A stretch of 64,000 nt of DNA from an uncultured Eubacterium sp. (GTDB taxonomy: Bacteria > Bacillota > Clostridia > Peptostreptococcales > Anaerovoracaceae). Below, piece by piece: positions 32,415-41,589 of the stretch. Position 1 is the first letter of the stretch. Each line of letters begins with the position of its first letter. Where the stretch lies: assembly GCA_937900695.1 (NCBI GenBank), contig CALCFD010000014.1:27482-91481 (forward strand), written 5' to 3'. The notes below the pieces were generated by a model. The model was not told the DNA's origin and did no database searches. It was given only the letters and a program-made list of their open reading frames with translations. The position numbers and the translations under genes are program-made.

Positions 32415-34580
32415 TTAACGTTTTACATATTTAACCTTACTATATGAACTATAGTATGTTTTATTTGCTGTACTATATGCTCTTACCTTATAATAATACT
32501 TTCTACCTTTTTTCTTGTTTTTATCATAAAAGTATCTTGATGTTGAAGCACTTACAGTTTTAATACGTGTATATTTCCCCCTAGCCTTTGTTGCTCTGTA
32601 AATCCTATAACCCGTTGCACCTTTAGTTTTACTCCAGGAAACTTTTATATTCTTTTTGCCTGATCTTGCAACCTTAATTGTAGGTCTTGATACTCTAGAT
32701 AAAATTGTTGCTCCATTAGCAGTAGTATACTTGCCATAATAAGTTCCAGCATTAGTTTTTCTATATGGCCTTACTTTATAATAATAGCCCTTGCCTTTAT
32801 AGACTTTTTTATCTTTATAGGAAGTTGTCTTACCACTTGTTATATTTTTTATATATTTATATTTTCCATTTTTACCAGTCTTCCTAAAAATCTGATAGCC
32901 ACTTGTGTTGGTAGCCTTATTCCACTTAACCATAGCTGATCCAACACCATAGCCATAAGCATTTACTTTTGTTGTACCTATATTTCCAAGAACTGAAGCT
33001 CCATTGCATGATGTATCTTTAGAATAGTATTTTCTATTATCAAGCTCAGCTACTTTATGATATGCTCTTACTTTATAGTAATATCCTTTTCCTTTAGACA
33101 CATTTTTATCAATATATGATGAAGTGTTTTTCTCACTTCCTTCAAAACGTGCAATTATGTTATATGAATCATTTTTACTTGTGGATCTTAAAATTTCATA
33201 TCCATCTGCTTCTGCTATGTTTGGCGTCCATGTAACTTTAGCCATACCTATGCCGTATCCATATGCGTCAAAAGAAATAGCTTTGCTTAAACTATTTCTA
33301 ATTAATAAATATTTACCACTAATATCCTTACTATATAAGATACTTCCGTCTTCATTTGATTTACAAGCTCTTACTTTATAATATTTGCCTGCTCCATTAG
33401 GAAAATCTTTATCTAGAAAAGATCCTTCAGATGTTGATTCATAAATAGTCTTATATTCACCCTTCAAAGAGTCTGACCTCTGCACTAGATATTTTTCAGC
33501 ATCTCTAACCCTCTTCCAAGTGATTTTTGCCATTCCCATTTTTTCATCACTAACTGTAAATGATGGACGTCTTATACCATCTACCGGCTCTGAATATTCT
33601 CCTACTGTTTTTTCTGATACAGCTCTAACTAAATAATAATTTTTAGTATCACCCACCTTTTCATTATCAATATATGAGACAATATCTCCATTGCCAGAAA
33701 GCTCTTCTATTTTTTCATATTGACCACCATTTACGCCTCTATAAATTTCATACTTTCTATTTTTATTAGATTCATATATTTTAATCTCAGTTGTTTTATT
33801 ATCTATTTCCTCTATTTCAAAATCAGAAATTTCATCTGTCTTCTTTTTAGCTCCATAAGTCCTTGCGATGATACCAGCCTCTTCTTTAGCTATCTCTTTT
33901 AAGTTTTCTTGTTCCAAAAGCCAGTTACAAATTCTTAAATTTGAGTGAAAAGAATGCTCGATAATAATTCCTGGCGTTCCCACTGCAGAAGCACCTCTTA
34001 TTACTCCATACCAATTGTATGTTCTTCCATTTTCTTCATAAGTCTTCTTCCAAATCCTATGGTTTTGATTAGTACCCATAATAGATTCCATGTTGTTTCC
34101 TATACTCTTTGCAATGCCTTTAACCTTAGGATTATCATCATAAAACTTATGCTCATATGGCACTATTACAAGGGGATAATCCGTTTTGCCACTTGAACTT
34201 GAATTAGTGTGGTTTGAAACAAATAAATCATAACCCTTGGCTTTTTTTCCTCTTGAGTAGATTGCTAAATCCTTTGTCTGGTCACTTCTAGTTTTACCGA
34301 TTCTAACGCCCTCATAAGTTTCAAGCTCTTCTGCCATATATTCGGTAATATCCCACACTGCCTTAGATTCCCAATATTGAGAATTTGCTCCTCTATTATA
34401 ATTACCATAATGCCCTGCGTCTAACATAATACTTAGCTTTTCTTCAACCTCAGGCATTTGAATATCTTTAGTTTCTTTATTTCCCTCCGCATTAGCAATA
34501 TCAAACTGCAATAGTCCCATAGGCACACTTGTTACACATAGTGCCACTGCAAGTACCAATGATAATAGCTTCTTTTTCAT
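32415..34580 (-). CDS. Secreted N-acetylmuramoyl-L-alanine amidase with FN3-like repeats
   Basis: 721 residues. Signal peptide about 1-31 (KKKLLSLVLAVALCVTSV, cleavage near IANA). An Amidase_3 domain follows (about 47-245): zinc ligands in LDAGHYG, the Glu after GANSQYW, SNHTN, and catalytic Glu in IIEHSFHSN. It hydrolyses the bond between muramic acid and stem peptide. Residues 250-721 hold about five fibronectin-III-like modules sharing AYGYGVGSAMVKW and KGKGYYYKVRAY segments, increasingly rich in Lys and Tyr toward the end (pI very basic), suited to wall-polymer binding. It is last of a four-gene unit with cls, M50 and a lipoprotein. Confidence 0.93.
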   Translation of the reverse strand: MKKKLLSLVLAVALCVTSVPMGLLQFDIANAEGNKETKDIQMPEVEEKLSIMLDAGHYGNYNRGANSQYWESKAVWDITEYMAEELETYEGVRIGKTRSDQTKDLAIYSRGKKAKGYDLFVSNHTNSSSSGKTDYPLVIVPYEHKFYDDNPKVKGIAKSIGNNMESIMGTNQNHRIWKKTYEENGRTYNWYGVIRGASAVGTPGIIIEHSFHSNLRICNWLLEQENLKEIAKEEAGIIARTYGAKKKTDEISDFEIEEIDNKTTEIKIYESNKNRKYEIYRGVNGGQYEKIEELSGNGDIVSYIDNEKVGDTKNYYLVRAVSEKTVGEYSEPVDGIRRPSFTVSDEKMGMAKITWKRVRDAEKYLVQRSDSLKGEYKTIYESTSEGSFLDKDFPNGAGKYYKVRACKSNEDGSILYSKDISGKYLLIRNSLSKAISFDAYGYGIGMAKVTWTPNIAEADGYEILRSTSKNDSYNIIARFEGSEKNTSSYIDKNVSKGKGYYYKVRAYHKVAELDNRKYYSKDTSCNGASVLGNIGTTKVNAYGYGVGSAMVKWNKATNTSGYQIFRKTGKNGKYKYIKNITSGKTTSYKDKKVYKGKGYYYKVRPYRKTNAGTYYGKYTTANGATILSRVSRPTIKVARSGKKNIKVSWSKTKGATGYRIYRATKARGKYTRIKTVSASTSRYFYDKNKKKGRKYYYKVRAYSTANKTYYSSYSKVKYVKR

Positions 34581-34611
34581 TAACTCCCCTTCTCTATTTT
34601 TGACTCTAAAT

Positions 34612-35643
34612 CTATTTTGCTTCTAAACCTTTCCATATAGGATCTGCATCAAGATTTCCAGCACTTTTAGCTTTAACCATTACCCCATTGTTTCCTATAG
34701 CTATTTTATAATCCATATTTTCTTTATTCTTCATAATATGTTCTATGCCAGTACCATCTCTCTTAATTCTTAGTAGATTATCAGCAACCTTATATTTTTT
34801 GCTTTTCTTTTTCTTAGTAACTTTTTTAGCTGCGTAATCTTCATAATATACATATTTACTATCCATATTTAAAGCATTACCATCTTCAGATTTATTTTTC
34901 TTTAATTTTGAAAGCATTTTATCGAATTTTCCTTCAGGTGTATAGCTGTATAATCCAAACTGCTTATCAACTGTACCTAATACTACAAAACCCTTTGAGT
35001 CACCTACAACTTTTGCATCGTCTGAAAGATCAAATAACTTTGTTTCATTTTTTCCATCAAAATCAGTTTTGTATACTGCCTTACTATTTTTAGCATTTTT
35101 AATAACATAAATGCTATCACCAATACAACCAATTAGCTTACCTTTTTCAATAACGCTCTTTGGCATCGTATTGGCTATTTTTCTATCTGTAATTTTCATG
35201 CGTACAATATTATAATTGTCCGGATCATTTAAATCTTCGCTTCCTTGACCTGTTAAAATCATAGCGTAAATATTATCCTTTGCAACTACAAACTCATCAC
35301 AATAAAGTTCTGCAATACGATCAATTTTTTCACCTGATGTATTAGCCTTGCAAATTGTGCTAATAGAGTTATCATAATAATATATTTTTTCTCCTGTTAT
35401 ATTAATATTACTAATATCGCCTGAAAGAATTTTCTCACCCTTTTTATTTACATCTTTAGTTTTATAAACATCCCCATCATGAAGATAAAACGTTGTACCA
35501 TCCTGATAAGTTACTTGTGCATCATTTTGCAAGTTTCCTACAGTTGAACCAATATTATTAAACTGTGCACCACATCCTGTCACCGAAAATAACATAATAG
35601 CTGCGACAGATAATGCACTTAATTTCTTAAATGTTTTTTTCAT
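34612..35643 (-). CDS. Lipoprotein of unknown function (DUF5050-like)
   Basis: 343 residues. A type II signal peptide (KKTFKKLSALSVAAIMLFSVTGC) with lipobox VTGC shows a membrane-anchored, extracellular lipoprotein. The rest is beta-rich with repeated short motifs such as GEKIYYYDN, STICKANTSGEK, NIYAMIL and SIYVIKN-x-AVYKTDFDG, a pattern like DUF5050/beta-propeller domains that read out kinked blades. No catalytic motif is seen. It sits between the M50 protease (9 bp) and the amidase (31 bp) on the same strand. Confidence 0.82.
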   Translation of the reverse strand: MKKTFKKLSALSVAAIMLFSVTGCGAQFNNIGSTVGNLQNDAQVTYQDGTTFYLHDGDVYKTKDVNKKGEKILSGDISNINITGEKIYYYDNSISTICKANTSGEKIDRIAELYCDEFVVAKDNIYAMILTGQGSEDLNDPDNYNIVRMKITDRKIANTMPKSVIEKGKLIGCIGDSIYVIKNAKNSKAVYKTDFDGKNETKLFDLSDDAKVVGDSKGFVVLGTVDKQFGLYSYTPEGKFDKMLSKLKKNKSEDGNALNMDSKYVYYEDYAAKKVTKKKKSKKYKVADNLLRIKRDGTGIEHIMKNKENMDYKIAIGNNGVMVKAKSAGNLDADPIWKGLEAK

Positions 35644-35652
35644 GCGTTCCTC

Positions 35653-36369
35653 CTAAAACAATCCTATACCGCCAAGCATTGACATAACTGCTGAGATCAG
35701 CGGACTTATAACTCTATCTGTAACATTAAAAATAATTAATATCATCAAAATAAAAAATCCATTATTGTAAATCTGCCAGTACCATGATTTACGTCTCAAG
35801 TCAAACAATTCTGTAACAATACCAAAGCCATCAAGTGGTGGTACTGGAAGCAAATTAAATATCATGAGCATTACATTAATATAAACAATATAGTAAATAA
35901 TTTGACTTAAATATCCTCCTATACCCGGTGTGAAGAAATAATTACCTGTAGCAGTTGTATATGCTCTATAAACTAAAGTGAAAATTATAGCAATAATAAG
36001 ATTCATTACAACACCTGCAACTGAAACTAGTAATTCATCTCTTCTACGATTTTTAAAATTATATGGGTTAATTTCAACTGCTTTACCCCATCCAAATCCC
36101 ATAAATAAAAGAGCAATAAATCCAATAGGATCAATATGCGCTGCTGGATTTACAGTTAATCTTCCCTGATATTTTGGTGTTGGATCTCCAAGCTTATACG
36201 CCACAATACCGTGAGCAAATTCATGGAAACTAAGCCCAATAATAATACCAGGAAGCATCATAAGTTCACTTATAAACCATTCTCCTGGATTTGACAAAAT
36301 ACCTCTACCAAAGGTAATAAACATAATGGCAAGAATTAAAATCGTTGCCGGATTCATAAATCTTCTCAA
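35653..36369 (-). CDS. Site-2 protease family (M50) membrane metalloprotease
   Basis: 238 residues, about six membrane segments. Seen: zinc motif HEFAHG (residues about 48-53) in the first hydrophobic block, and the second motif NLLPVPPLDG that supplies the Asp ligand. Family members cut membrane-embedded substrates, often anti-sigma factors. It lacks a PDZ domain, like the short group of rhomboid-sized M50 proteins. It lies 15 bp downstream of cls and upstream of the lipoprotein. The substrate is unknown. Confidence 0.9.
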   Translation of the reverse strand: MRRFMNPATILILAIMFITFGRGILSNPGEWFISELMMLPGIIIGLSFHEFAHGIVAYKLGDPTPKYQGRLTVNPAAHIDPIGFIALLFMGFGWGKAVEINPYNFKNRRRDELLVSVAGVVMNLIIAIIFTLVYRAYTTATGNYFFTPGIGGYLSQIIYYIVYINVMLMIFNLLPVPPLDGFGIVTELFDLRRKSWYWQIYNNGFFILMILIIFNVTDRVISPLISAVMSMLGGIGLF

Positions 36370-36384
36370 AATCTTTCCTCCTTA

Positions 36385-37812
36385 TTACAATATATCTGAA
36401 AGCACTCTAGAAAATGCTTCTTTAATTTTTATCCATATTCCTCTACTATTATAAATCTCCTCTGTCAACATATGACTAAGCTTTACATCTTCCTTAAATG
36501 ATTTTACCACCTCGCAGGTAACTTCTTTATCAAAGATAAAAGCACTTGCTTCAAAATTCAATTTAAAACTTCTAATATCAAAATTTGCCGATCCAACTGT
36601 GCAAACTTCATCATCAACAGCCATCGTCTTGGCATGTAAAAAGCCATTGTCGTAAATATATATTTTGCCTCCAGCTTTCATAATTTCAGCAACATATGAA
36701 TAGGTTGCCCAGTATACAAACATATGGTCTGGCATACAAGGTATCATAATATTTACATCTATACCTGACTGTGCAGCCATCTTTAAACATTCTAGAATGG
36801 TTACATCAGGCACAAAATATGGTGTCTGTATGTAGATACTATCTTTTGCAGAAGTTATCATTTTAAGTAACCCAATTTTAATTTCTTCATGAACACTATC
36901 AGGGCCACTTGATACTATCTGAACACCTACATCTCCGCTAGTTTTTTCAGGCGCAAAGAACACATCTTCCATATTCACTTTTTCTTTAGTTGCACTTCGC
37001 CAATCAAGTAAAAATCTTGCGTTTATATCGCAAACACTTCCACCTTTTACCTTAATATGAGCATCTCGCCAATATCCAAATTTTTTCTTTAAACCTATGT
37101 ACTCTCTTGCTATATTATATCCACCAATATATCCTATTTCATCATCTAAAATTGCAAGTTTTCTGTGATTTCTATAATTTATTTTAGTGTTAAAAAATTT
37201 CCATTTAGTCGGGAAAAATTCTGCATATTTACCTCCCGCATCAATTAATTTTTTTACTAAGTTTTTATTTATTCTCCATGAGCCTAACGCATCTACAAGA
37301 AGTCTTACCTCTAATCCTTCTTCTGCTTTTTTTATAAGTCTCTCTAAAAGATTATCTCCTACAATATCATGTTTAACAATAAAATACTCAATATTTATTG
37401 ATTTTTTAGCATTTTCTATATCTTTATAAAGACTTTTCATCTTTTCTATGCCATCAGTAAAAAGAGTAACACTATTGTCCTGAGTAAAATATGCTGTGCC
37501 ATAAACCTGATTCATACGAATAAGGTCATTCCACTTTTGTGCTACCTTGTTATGAAATTTAAATTCTCCATTTTCTATAGCTTTATTTTGATGTGCTAAC
37601 GAAGTTGTCAAAAGGAGTTCTTCGTTGTAACTCATTGTAAATATCTTTTGTCTTGATATATTTTGGGAAAAGGCAAAATAAAGTAAAATGCCAAAACCCG
37701 GCACTAAAAACAAAACCATAATCCATGCAAGTGTAGCAGTAGGATCTTTACGGTCTAAAAATACAATAACAAAAGATATTAAAATATTAATCAGATATAA
37801 CGCACCTAACAT
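36385..37812 (-). CDS. cls: Cardiolipin synthase
   Basis: 475 residues. Condenses two phosphatidylglycerols to cardiolipin and glycerol, at the membrane. Seen: two N-terminal membrane helices (LYLINILISFVIVFL and LAWIMVLFLVPGFGILLYFAF), then two PLD HKD motifs: NHRKLAILDDE (about residue 220) and FLHAKTMAVDDE (about residue 400), plus SSGPD and IQTPYF signatures. AAGGAAAAT precedes the ATG. It is first of the cls-M50-lipoprotein-amidase unit on the minus strand and divergent from the PHP gene. Confidence 0.95.
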   Translation of the reverse strand: MLGALYLINILISFVIVFLDRKDPTATLAWIMVLFLVPGFGILLYFAFSQNISRQKIFTMSYNEELLLTTSLAHQNKAIENGEFKFHNKVAQKWNDLIRMNQVYGTAYFTQDNSVTLFTDGIEKMKSLYKDIENAKKSINIEYFIVKHDIVGDNLLERLIKKAEEGLEVRLLVDALGSWRINKNLVKKLIDAGGKYAEFFPTKWKFFNTKINYRNHRKLAILDDEIGYIGGYNIAREYIGLKKKFGYWRDAHIKVKGGSVCDINARFLLDWRSATKEKVNMEDVFFAPEKTSGDVGVQIVSSGPDSVHEEIKIGLLKMITSAKDSIYIQTPYFVPDVTILECLKMAAQSGIDVNIMIPCMPDHMFVYWATYSYVAEIMKAGGKIYIYDNGFLHAKTMAVDDEVCTVGSANFDIRSFKLNFEASAFIFDKEVTCEVVKSFKEDVKLSHMLTEEIYNSRGIWIKIKEAFSRVLSDIL

Positions 37813-37853
37813 AGTATTTTCCTTATCTTTCTAAATCAACATTACACTGATTC

Positions 37854-37882
37854 ATTATATCACTTTGAGGGTATTTATTAAA
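37854..37882 (-). promoter_or_regulatory. Possible promoter of the cls operon
   Basis: On the minus strand TATAAT (37859-37854) is preceded, 17 bp upstream, by TTTAAT. The -35 is weak, so confidence is moderate. Confidence 0.4.
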
Positions 37883-37912
37883 CTATAGAACAAAAATAAT
37901 ACAGTTTTATCA

Positions 37913-37957
37913 CATTTAATTTATTGTATTGATTAATAAATTAAATGGGAGTATATT
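37913..37957 (+). promoter_or_regulatory. PHP-gene promoter inside a perfect 13-bp inverted repeat
   Basis: CATTTAATTTATT (37913-37925) and AATAAATTAAATG (37935-37947) are perfect inverted copies around a nine-base centre. TTGATT (37929-37934), in the centre, is the -35 box and TATATT (37952-37957) the -10, with 17 bp spacing. This is the geometry of a repressor operator; no T tail follows, so it is not a terminator. Confidence 0.6.
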
Positions 37958-38002
37958 TAACTTAAGGAAAGTTATAGTTTTATACACAGAAAGGAAGGGT
38001 TA

Positions 38003-38779
38003 TTGAAATTCGATTTACACTGCCATACTAAGGCTGGCTCCATCGATTCTAAAATCGCTCTTATAGATTATATTAGACTACTAAAAGCACAAGGTTTTGG
38101 TGGCATGATGATTACAGATCATACTACATCTAAAGGGTGGAAAGCATGGGATGAAATCAAAGATTTAGATGAATTTAAAGATTTTACAGTTCTTAAAGGT
38201 GTTGAATATGACACTAGAGATGCAGGACATTTTATCGTAGTTCTTCCAAATGATGTACAGCTAAAGCTTCTAAGTGTTAGAGGTTTACCTCTAAAGCACT
38301 TAATTCAAATTGTTCATGATCAAGGTGGTATTTTAGGACCTGCTCATCCATATGGAGTAAAAAGCTCAAGTGCTATGTACTTAAGAGCTATGAAAAAAAC
38401 ACCTGAACTTATTGAAGAGTTTGACTTTATAGAAGTCTTCAACACATGCGAAACACCACAGTCAAATGTGCGAGCTGCACGTCTGGCAGATTTATATGAT
38501 AAACCTGGCATCAGTGGTTCTGATTCCCACAAAGCAGATTATGTGGGTATGGCGTATACAGAAATTGATGGTGAAATTAAATCTAATGATGATTTTATAA
38601 ATGCTATTAAAGAAAACCTTATCATTGATGCTGGTGGAACTGAACGTGAAGCTACCCCTGGTATGGCACGCAAAATGCACTGGACAGCAGTTTATGGTTT
38701 TAAAGCTTACAATGTTGGTTTAGGATTTTTATTTACACCATTTCGTAAGCTACGAAAAATGCAAGAACTGACAGTCTAA
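38003..38779 (+). CDS. PHP-domain metal-dependent phosphoesterase
   Basis: 258 residues. The PHP domain is a trinuclear-metal phosphatase fold (histidinol phosphatase and polymerase X/C relatives). Seen: motif 1 DLHCHTKAGS, motif 2 MITDHTTSKGW, GPAHPYG and the SGSDSHKADYVG motif near residue 170. The substrate is unknown; relatives include nucleoside 3',5'-bisphosphate and 5'-nucleotide phosphatases. Translation begins at a TTG at 38003, following AAAGGAAGG. It is a single-gene unit, divergent from cls, ended by a strong terminator. Confidence 0.9.
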   Translation: MKFDLHCHTKAGSIDSKIALIDYIRLLKAQGFGGMMITDHTTSKGWKAWDEIKDLDEFKDFTVLKGVEYDTRDAGHFIVVLPNDVQLKLLSVRGLPLKHLIQIVHDQGGILGPAHPYGVKSSSAMYLRAMKKTPELIEEFDFIEVFNTCETPQSNVRAARLADLYDKPGISGSDSHKADYVGMAYTEIDGEIKSNDDFINAIKENLIIDAGGTEREATPGMARKMHWTAVYGFKAYNVGLGFLFTPFRKLRKMQELTV

Positions 38780-38791
38780 TTAAAACTTAAT

Positions 38792-38835
38792 AAAAAATCA
38801 CCCTATTAAATACTAAATAGGGTGATTTTTTTTTT
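38792..38835. terminator. Bidirectional terminator between PHP gene and recR
   Basis: AAATCACCCTATT (38795-38807) and AATAGGGTGATTT (38816-38828) are perfect complements. A ten-T run follows on the plus strand and an A tract precedes it. Confidence 0.92.
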
Positions 38836-38840
38836 GTAAT

Positions 38841-39440
38841 TTATAATTGTTTACGACCTTCAACAGCCTTCAGCAATGTAATTTCATCTGTGTATTCTAA
38901 GTCTCCTCCAACCGGAATACCATGTGCAATACGTGTAACCTTTATACCAGATGGTTTAACTAATCTTGCTATATACATGGCAGTAGCCTCACCCTCAATA
39001 TTGGGGTTAGTAGCTAAAATGATTTCATCTACATCATTTTCCTGAAGCCTAATTATAAGTGATTTTAAATTTATGTCTTCAGGTCCGATTCCCTCCATAG
39101 GTGATATAGCACCGTGAAGCACATGATAAAGACCATGAAATTCTTTTATTTTTTCCATAGCCACTACATCCTTCGGGCTTTCAACAACACAAATCACACT
39201 ATTGTCTCTAGTCTTATCGCTACAAATCTTACAAGGATCCTCATCAGTTAAGTTACCACAAACAGAACAGTATTTCATGTTTTTCTTAGCATTTATAATT
39301 GAATCTGCAAGTGAAAAAGCTTCATCATCCTCTAAAGATAAAACATGAAATGCTAAACGCTGTGCTGTCTTACCACCAATACCAGGAAGCTTAGAAAATT
39401 CACTAATAAGCTTACTTAACGGTTTAGCATAATATTTCAT
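38841..39440 (-). CDS. recR: Recombination protein RecR
   Basis: 199 residues, normal length. Helps load RecA at gaps with RecF and RecO. Seen: helix-hairpin-helix KLPGIGGKTAQRLAFH near the start, zinc finger YCSVCGNLTDEDPCKIC, and Toprim ICVVESPKDVVAMEK with LILATNPNIEGEATAMY. It is last of dnaX-ybaB-recR, 17 bp after ybaB. Confidence 0.98.
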   Translation of the reverse strand: MKYYAKPLSKLISEFSKLPGIGGKTAQRLAFHVLSLEDDEAFSLADSIINAKKNMKYCSVCGNLTDEDPCKICSDKTRDNSVICVVESPKDVVAMEKIKEFHGLYHVLHGAISPMEGIGPEDINLKSLIIRLQENDVDEIILATNPNIEGEATAMYIARLVKPSGIKVTRIAHGIPVGGDLEYTDEITLLKAVEGRKQL

Positions 39441-39456
39441 TTAAGAGCCTCTCAAA

Positions 39457-39816
39457 CTATAGTAAACCTGGAGGAAGACCTAATCCTGCAGTTAACTTAT
39501 TCATTTCGTTACTTGAAATTTCCTCCATCTGTCTCATAGCTTCATTTACAGCTGTAATAATTAAATCCTGTAGCATTTCTATATCATCTGGATCTACAAT
39601 TTCTGGCTCAAGCTTAACTTCTTTAATCTGCTTATCGCCTGTTACAGTTACAGAAACAGCACCTCCACCTGAAGTTGCAGTTGTTTCCATTTCATTAATT
39701 TCCGCCTGCATCTGTTCCATTTGTCTTTGAACAGCCTGAACCTGTGCCATCTGCTGCTGCATGTTTCCTGCACTAGGCTTTTTAGGCTTTTTGCCTGCTC
39801 TCATATTTCTTCCCAT
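39457..39816 (-). CDS. ybaB: YbaB/EbfC nucleoid-associated protein
   Basis: 119 residues. Small dimeric DNA-binding protein of the EbfC family that shapes the nucleoid. The first 25 residues (GRNMRAGKKPKKPSAG) are basic and low-complexity. The family core follows: QMEQMQAEINEMETTATSGGGAVSVTVTGDKQIKEVKLEPE, with the C-terminal NKLTAGLGLPPGLL. It lies between dnaX and recR, the usual bacterial order. Confidence 0.95.
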   Translation of the reverse strand: MGRNMRAGKKPKKPSAGNMQQQMAQVQAVQRQMEQMQAEINEMETTATSGGGAVSVTVTGDKQIKEVKLEPEIVDPDDIEMLQDLIITAVNEAMRQMEEISSNEMNKLTAGLGLPPGLL

Positions 39817-39847
39817 TTTAATAATCCTCCTAAATCTTTATCTACAA

Positions 39848-41371
39848 TTATTCTATTTTTACATCTATACCAAGTAAATCTTCAACTTGACTTGCAAGAG
39901 TATTTATATCACGTTCTTCACTAGATGTATCACTATTATCAGCTACAACAATATGCTTTGGTATTCCAGATAGTTTTCCAGAAATCTCTGATAAAAATGA
40001 TTTTTCACTTTCGATAATTGATTTTGCTGTGTCATTAGTAACTGCCACCACAATCTCACCATCATTCATAGATACTGGACTTGCATTTTTTCTCAAAACA
40101 ATTAAGCCTGCTTTTACATTAGCTGCTTCTTGAACTATATTATCCCAAAGCCTTTCCATATCTACATTTTTCATAGGTGCTAAATTAGAAACATCTCCTT
40201 CTTTTGAAGAAAGACTCTGTTTTACCACTGTTCTAGGAATAATACTTTCAACTTGCTTAGGTATTCTCTTTGGTGTAGGATCTTCATAAGCCAATCCTGA
40301 TGCTAACTTAACTACAACAAGCTCTAATAAAATCCTAGGTTGGGTTGTATGAGCAATCTCCGTACTAGTTTTAGAAAGCTCAATTATTGCGTCATTGATA
40401 TCTGCCAAATCCAAAGTTTCACTTTGTTTTCTAACCCTCTCGACATTTTCAAGAGACATATTAAGCATATTTTCAGGATTTTTAACATATTTAGTAAGTA
40501 AAAGATTTCTATAATGGTTCATAAGACCCATTAAAACTTGTCTAGCATCCTTACCGGCCGCAAAAATCTTGTCTAAAATCAAAAGACATTCGGATACACT
40601 TCTACTAATTATGCCATTAGTAAGCTCTATGTAAGTTTCCTCACCTACAGCACCAAGTGCATCTAAAACTTCATCTCTAGTAACCTTATTATCCCTTCCT
40701 GAAATACACTGATCTAAAAGAGTAAGCCCATCTCTAACTGATCCATCAGCATTAGCAGCTACTAACATAAGTGCATCCTTTTCAACAGACACGCCTCTAT
40801 CTTCACATATTGATGCCATTCTCTCAATTAAGGCCTGCTCACTTACTCTCCTAAAATCCATCCTTATACATCTAGATAAAATAGTTTGTGGCAACTTCTG
40901 AGGCTCAGTTGTAGCCAAGATAAACATAACATTTTCAGGTGGTTCTTCAAGAGTCTTTAAAAAGCCATTAAACGCCTCCTTTGTCAACATATGAACCTCA
41001 TCTATGATGTAAACTTTTTTCTTACCTATAGCAGGCGGATAGTTGACACTTTCTCTAAGCTCACGTATATCATTAATACCATTGTTTGAAGCAGCATCTA
41101 TTTCTATTAAATCCATAAAACTACCTTCTTTTATTGCTACACAATTAGCACACTTGCCGCAAGGTTTATCATTTTCATCCAAACAATTTACAGCCTTAGC
41201 AAGAAGTCTTGCAGTAGTAGTCTTACCAGTTCCCCTTGTGCCACAGAACAAATAAGCATGATTTACCGAATCTGATGCGACCTGATTTTTTAAAATTTTA
41301 ACTATATGCTCCTGACCTAGCATTTCACTGAATACTTCAGGTCTATATTCTCTATATAAAGCCTTATACAT
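39848..41371 (-). CDS. dnaX: DNA polymerase III tau/gamma subunit
   Basis: 507 residues. AAA+ subunit of the clamp loader; the full tau form also binds polymerase III. Seen: Walker A GTRGTGKTTTARLL, zinc module with four Cys (CLDENDKPCGKCANC), Walker B IIDEVHML, sensor-1 ILATTEPQKLPQTILSRC, and the C-terminal domain (after about 370) with charged linkers. The start at 41371 has a weak ribosome site. It lies immediately downstream of the SRP RNA gene; ffs-dnaX-ybaB-recR is a conserved Firmicute order. Confidence 0.97.
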   Translation of the reverse strand: MYKALYREYRPEVFSEMLGQEHIVKILKNQVASDSVNHAYLFCGTRGTGKTTTARLLAKAVNCLDENDKPCGKCANCVAIKEGSFMDLIEIDAASNNGINDIRELRESVNYPPAIGKKKVYIIDEVHMLTKEAFNGFLKTLEEPPENVMFILATTEPQKLPQTILSRCIRMDFRRVSEQALIERMASICEDRGVSVEKDALMLVAANADGSVRDGLTLLDQCISGRDNKVTRDEVLDALGAVGEETYIELTNGIISRSVSECLLILDKIFAAGKDARQVLMGLMNHYRNLLLTKYVKNPENMLNMSLENVERVRKQSETLDLADINDAIIELSKTSTEIAHTTQPRILLELVVVKLASGLAYEDPTPKRIPKQVESIIPRTVVKQSLSSKEGDVSNLAPMKNVDMERLWDNIVQEAANVKAGLIVLRKNASPVSMNDGEIVVAVTNDTAKSIIESEKSFLSEISGKLSGIPKHIVVADNSDTSSEERDINTLASQVEDLLGIDVKIE

Positions 41372-41390
41372 AAAATTTACCTCATTATTA

Positions 41391-41547
41391 AAATTGCCCT
41401 TTGACAGCCCTATAGTTCTGGAGAAGGCTTATCTGCGGCACATAAGATGATCCGCTTATTGCTGCTTCCTTCCGGACCTGACAAGGTTCACAGTATCTCA
41501 TTGCGCAGGACCCAAACCATATTATAGAGCTGCCAAAAGGCAATTAC
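41391..41547 (-). ncRNA. ffs: Signal recognition particle RNA (small SRP RNA)
   Basis: On the minus strand the conserved apical domain GTCAGGTCCGGAAGGAAGCA (about 41465-41484, SRP54-binding with the GGAA tetraloop) is flanked by matching arms GGGTCCTGCGCAATGAGATA and TCTTATGTGCCGCAGATAAG. The two ends pair: TTTTGGCAGCTCTATA with TATAGGGCTGTCAAA, extending into AATTGCC/GGCAATT. With the promoter at 41555-41583 the 5' end is near 41547. Size about 155 nt. It acts with Ffh in co-translational membrane targeting. Confidence 0.95.
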
Positions 41548-41554
41548 TCATAGA

Positions 41555-41583
41555 ATTATAATCGTAATTTGCCTTAAAGTCAA
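41555..41583 (-). promoter_or_regulatory. Promoter of the SRP RNA
   Basis: On the minus strand TTGACT (41583-41578) and TATAAT (41560-41555) are 17 bp apart, a near-consensus promoter directing a start near 41547. Confidence 0.85.
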
Positions 41584-41589
41584 CCTTTA

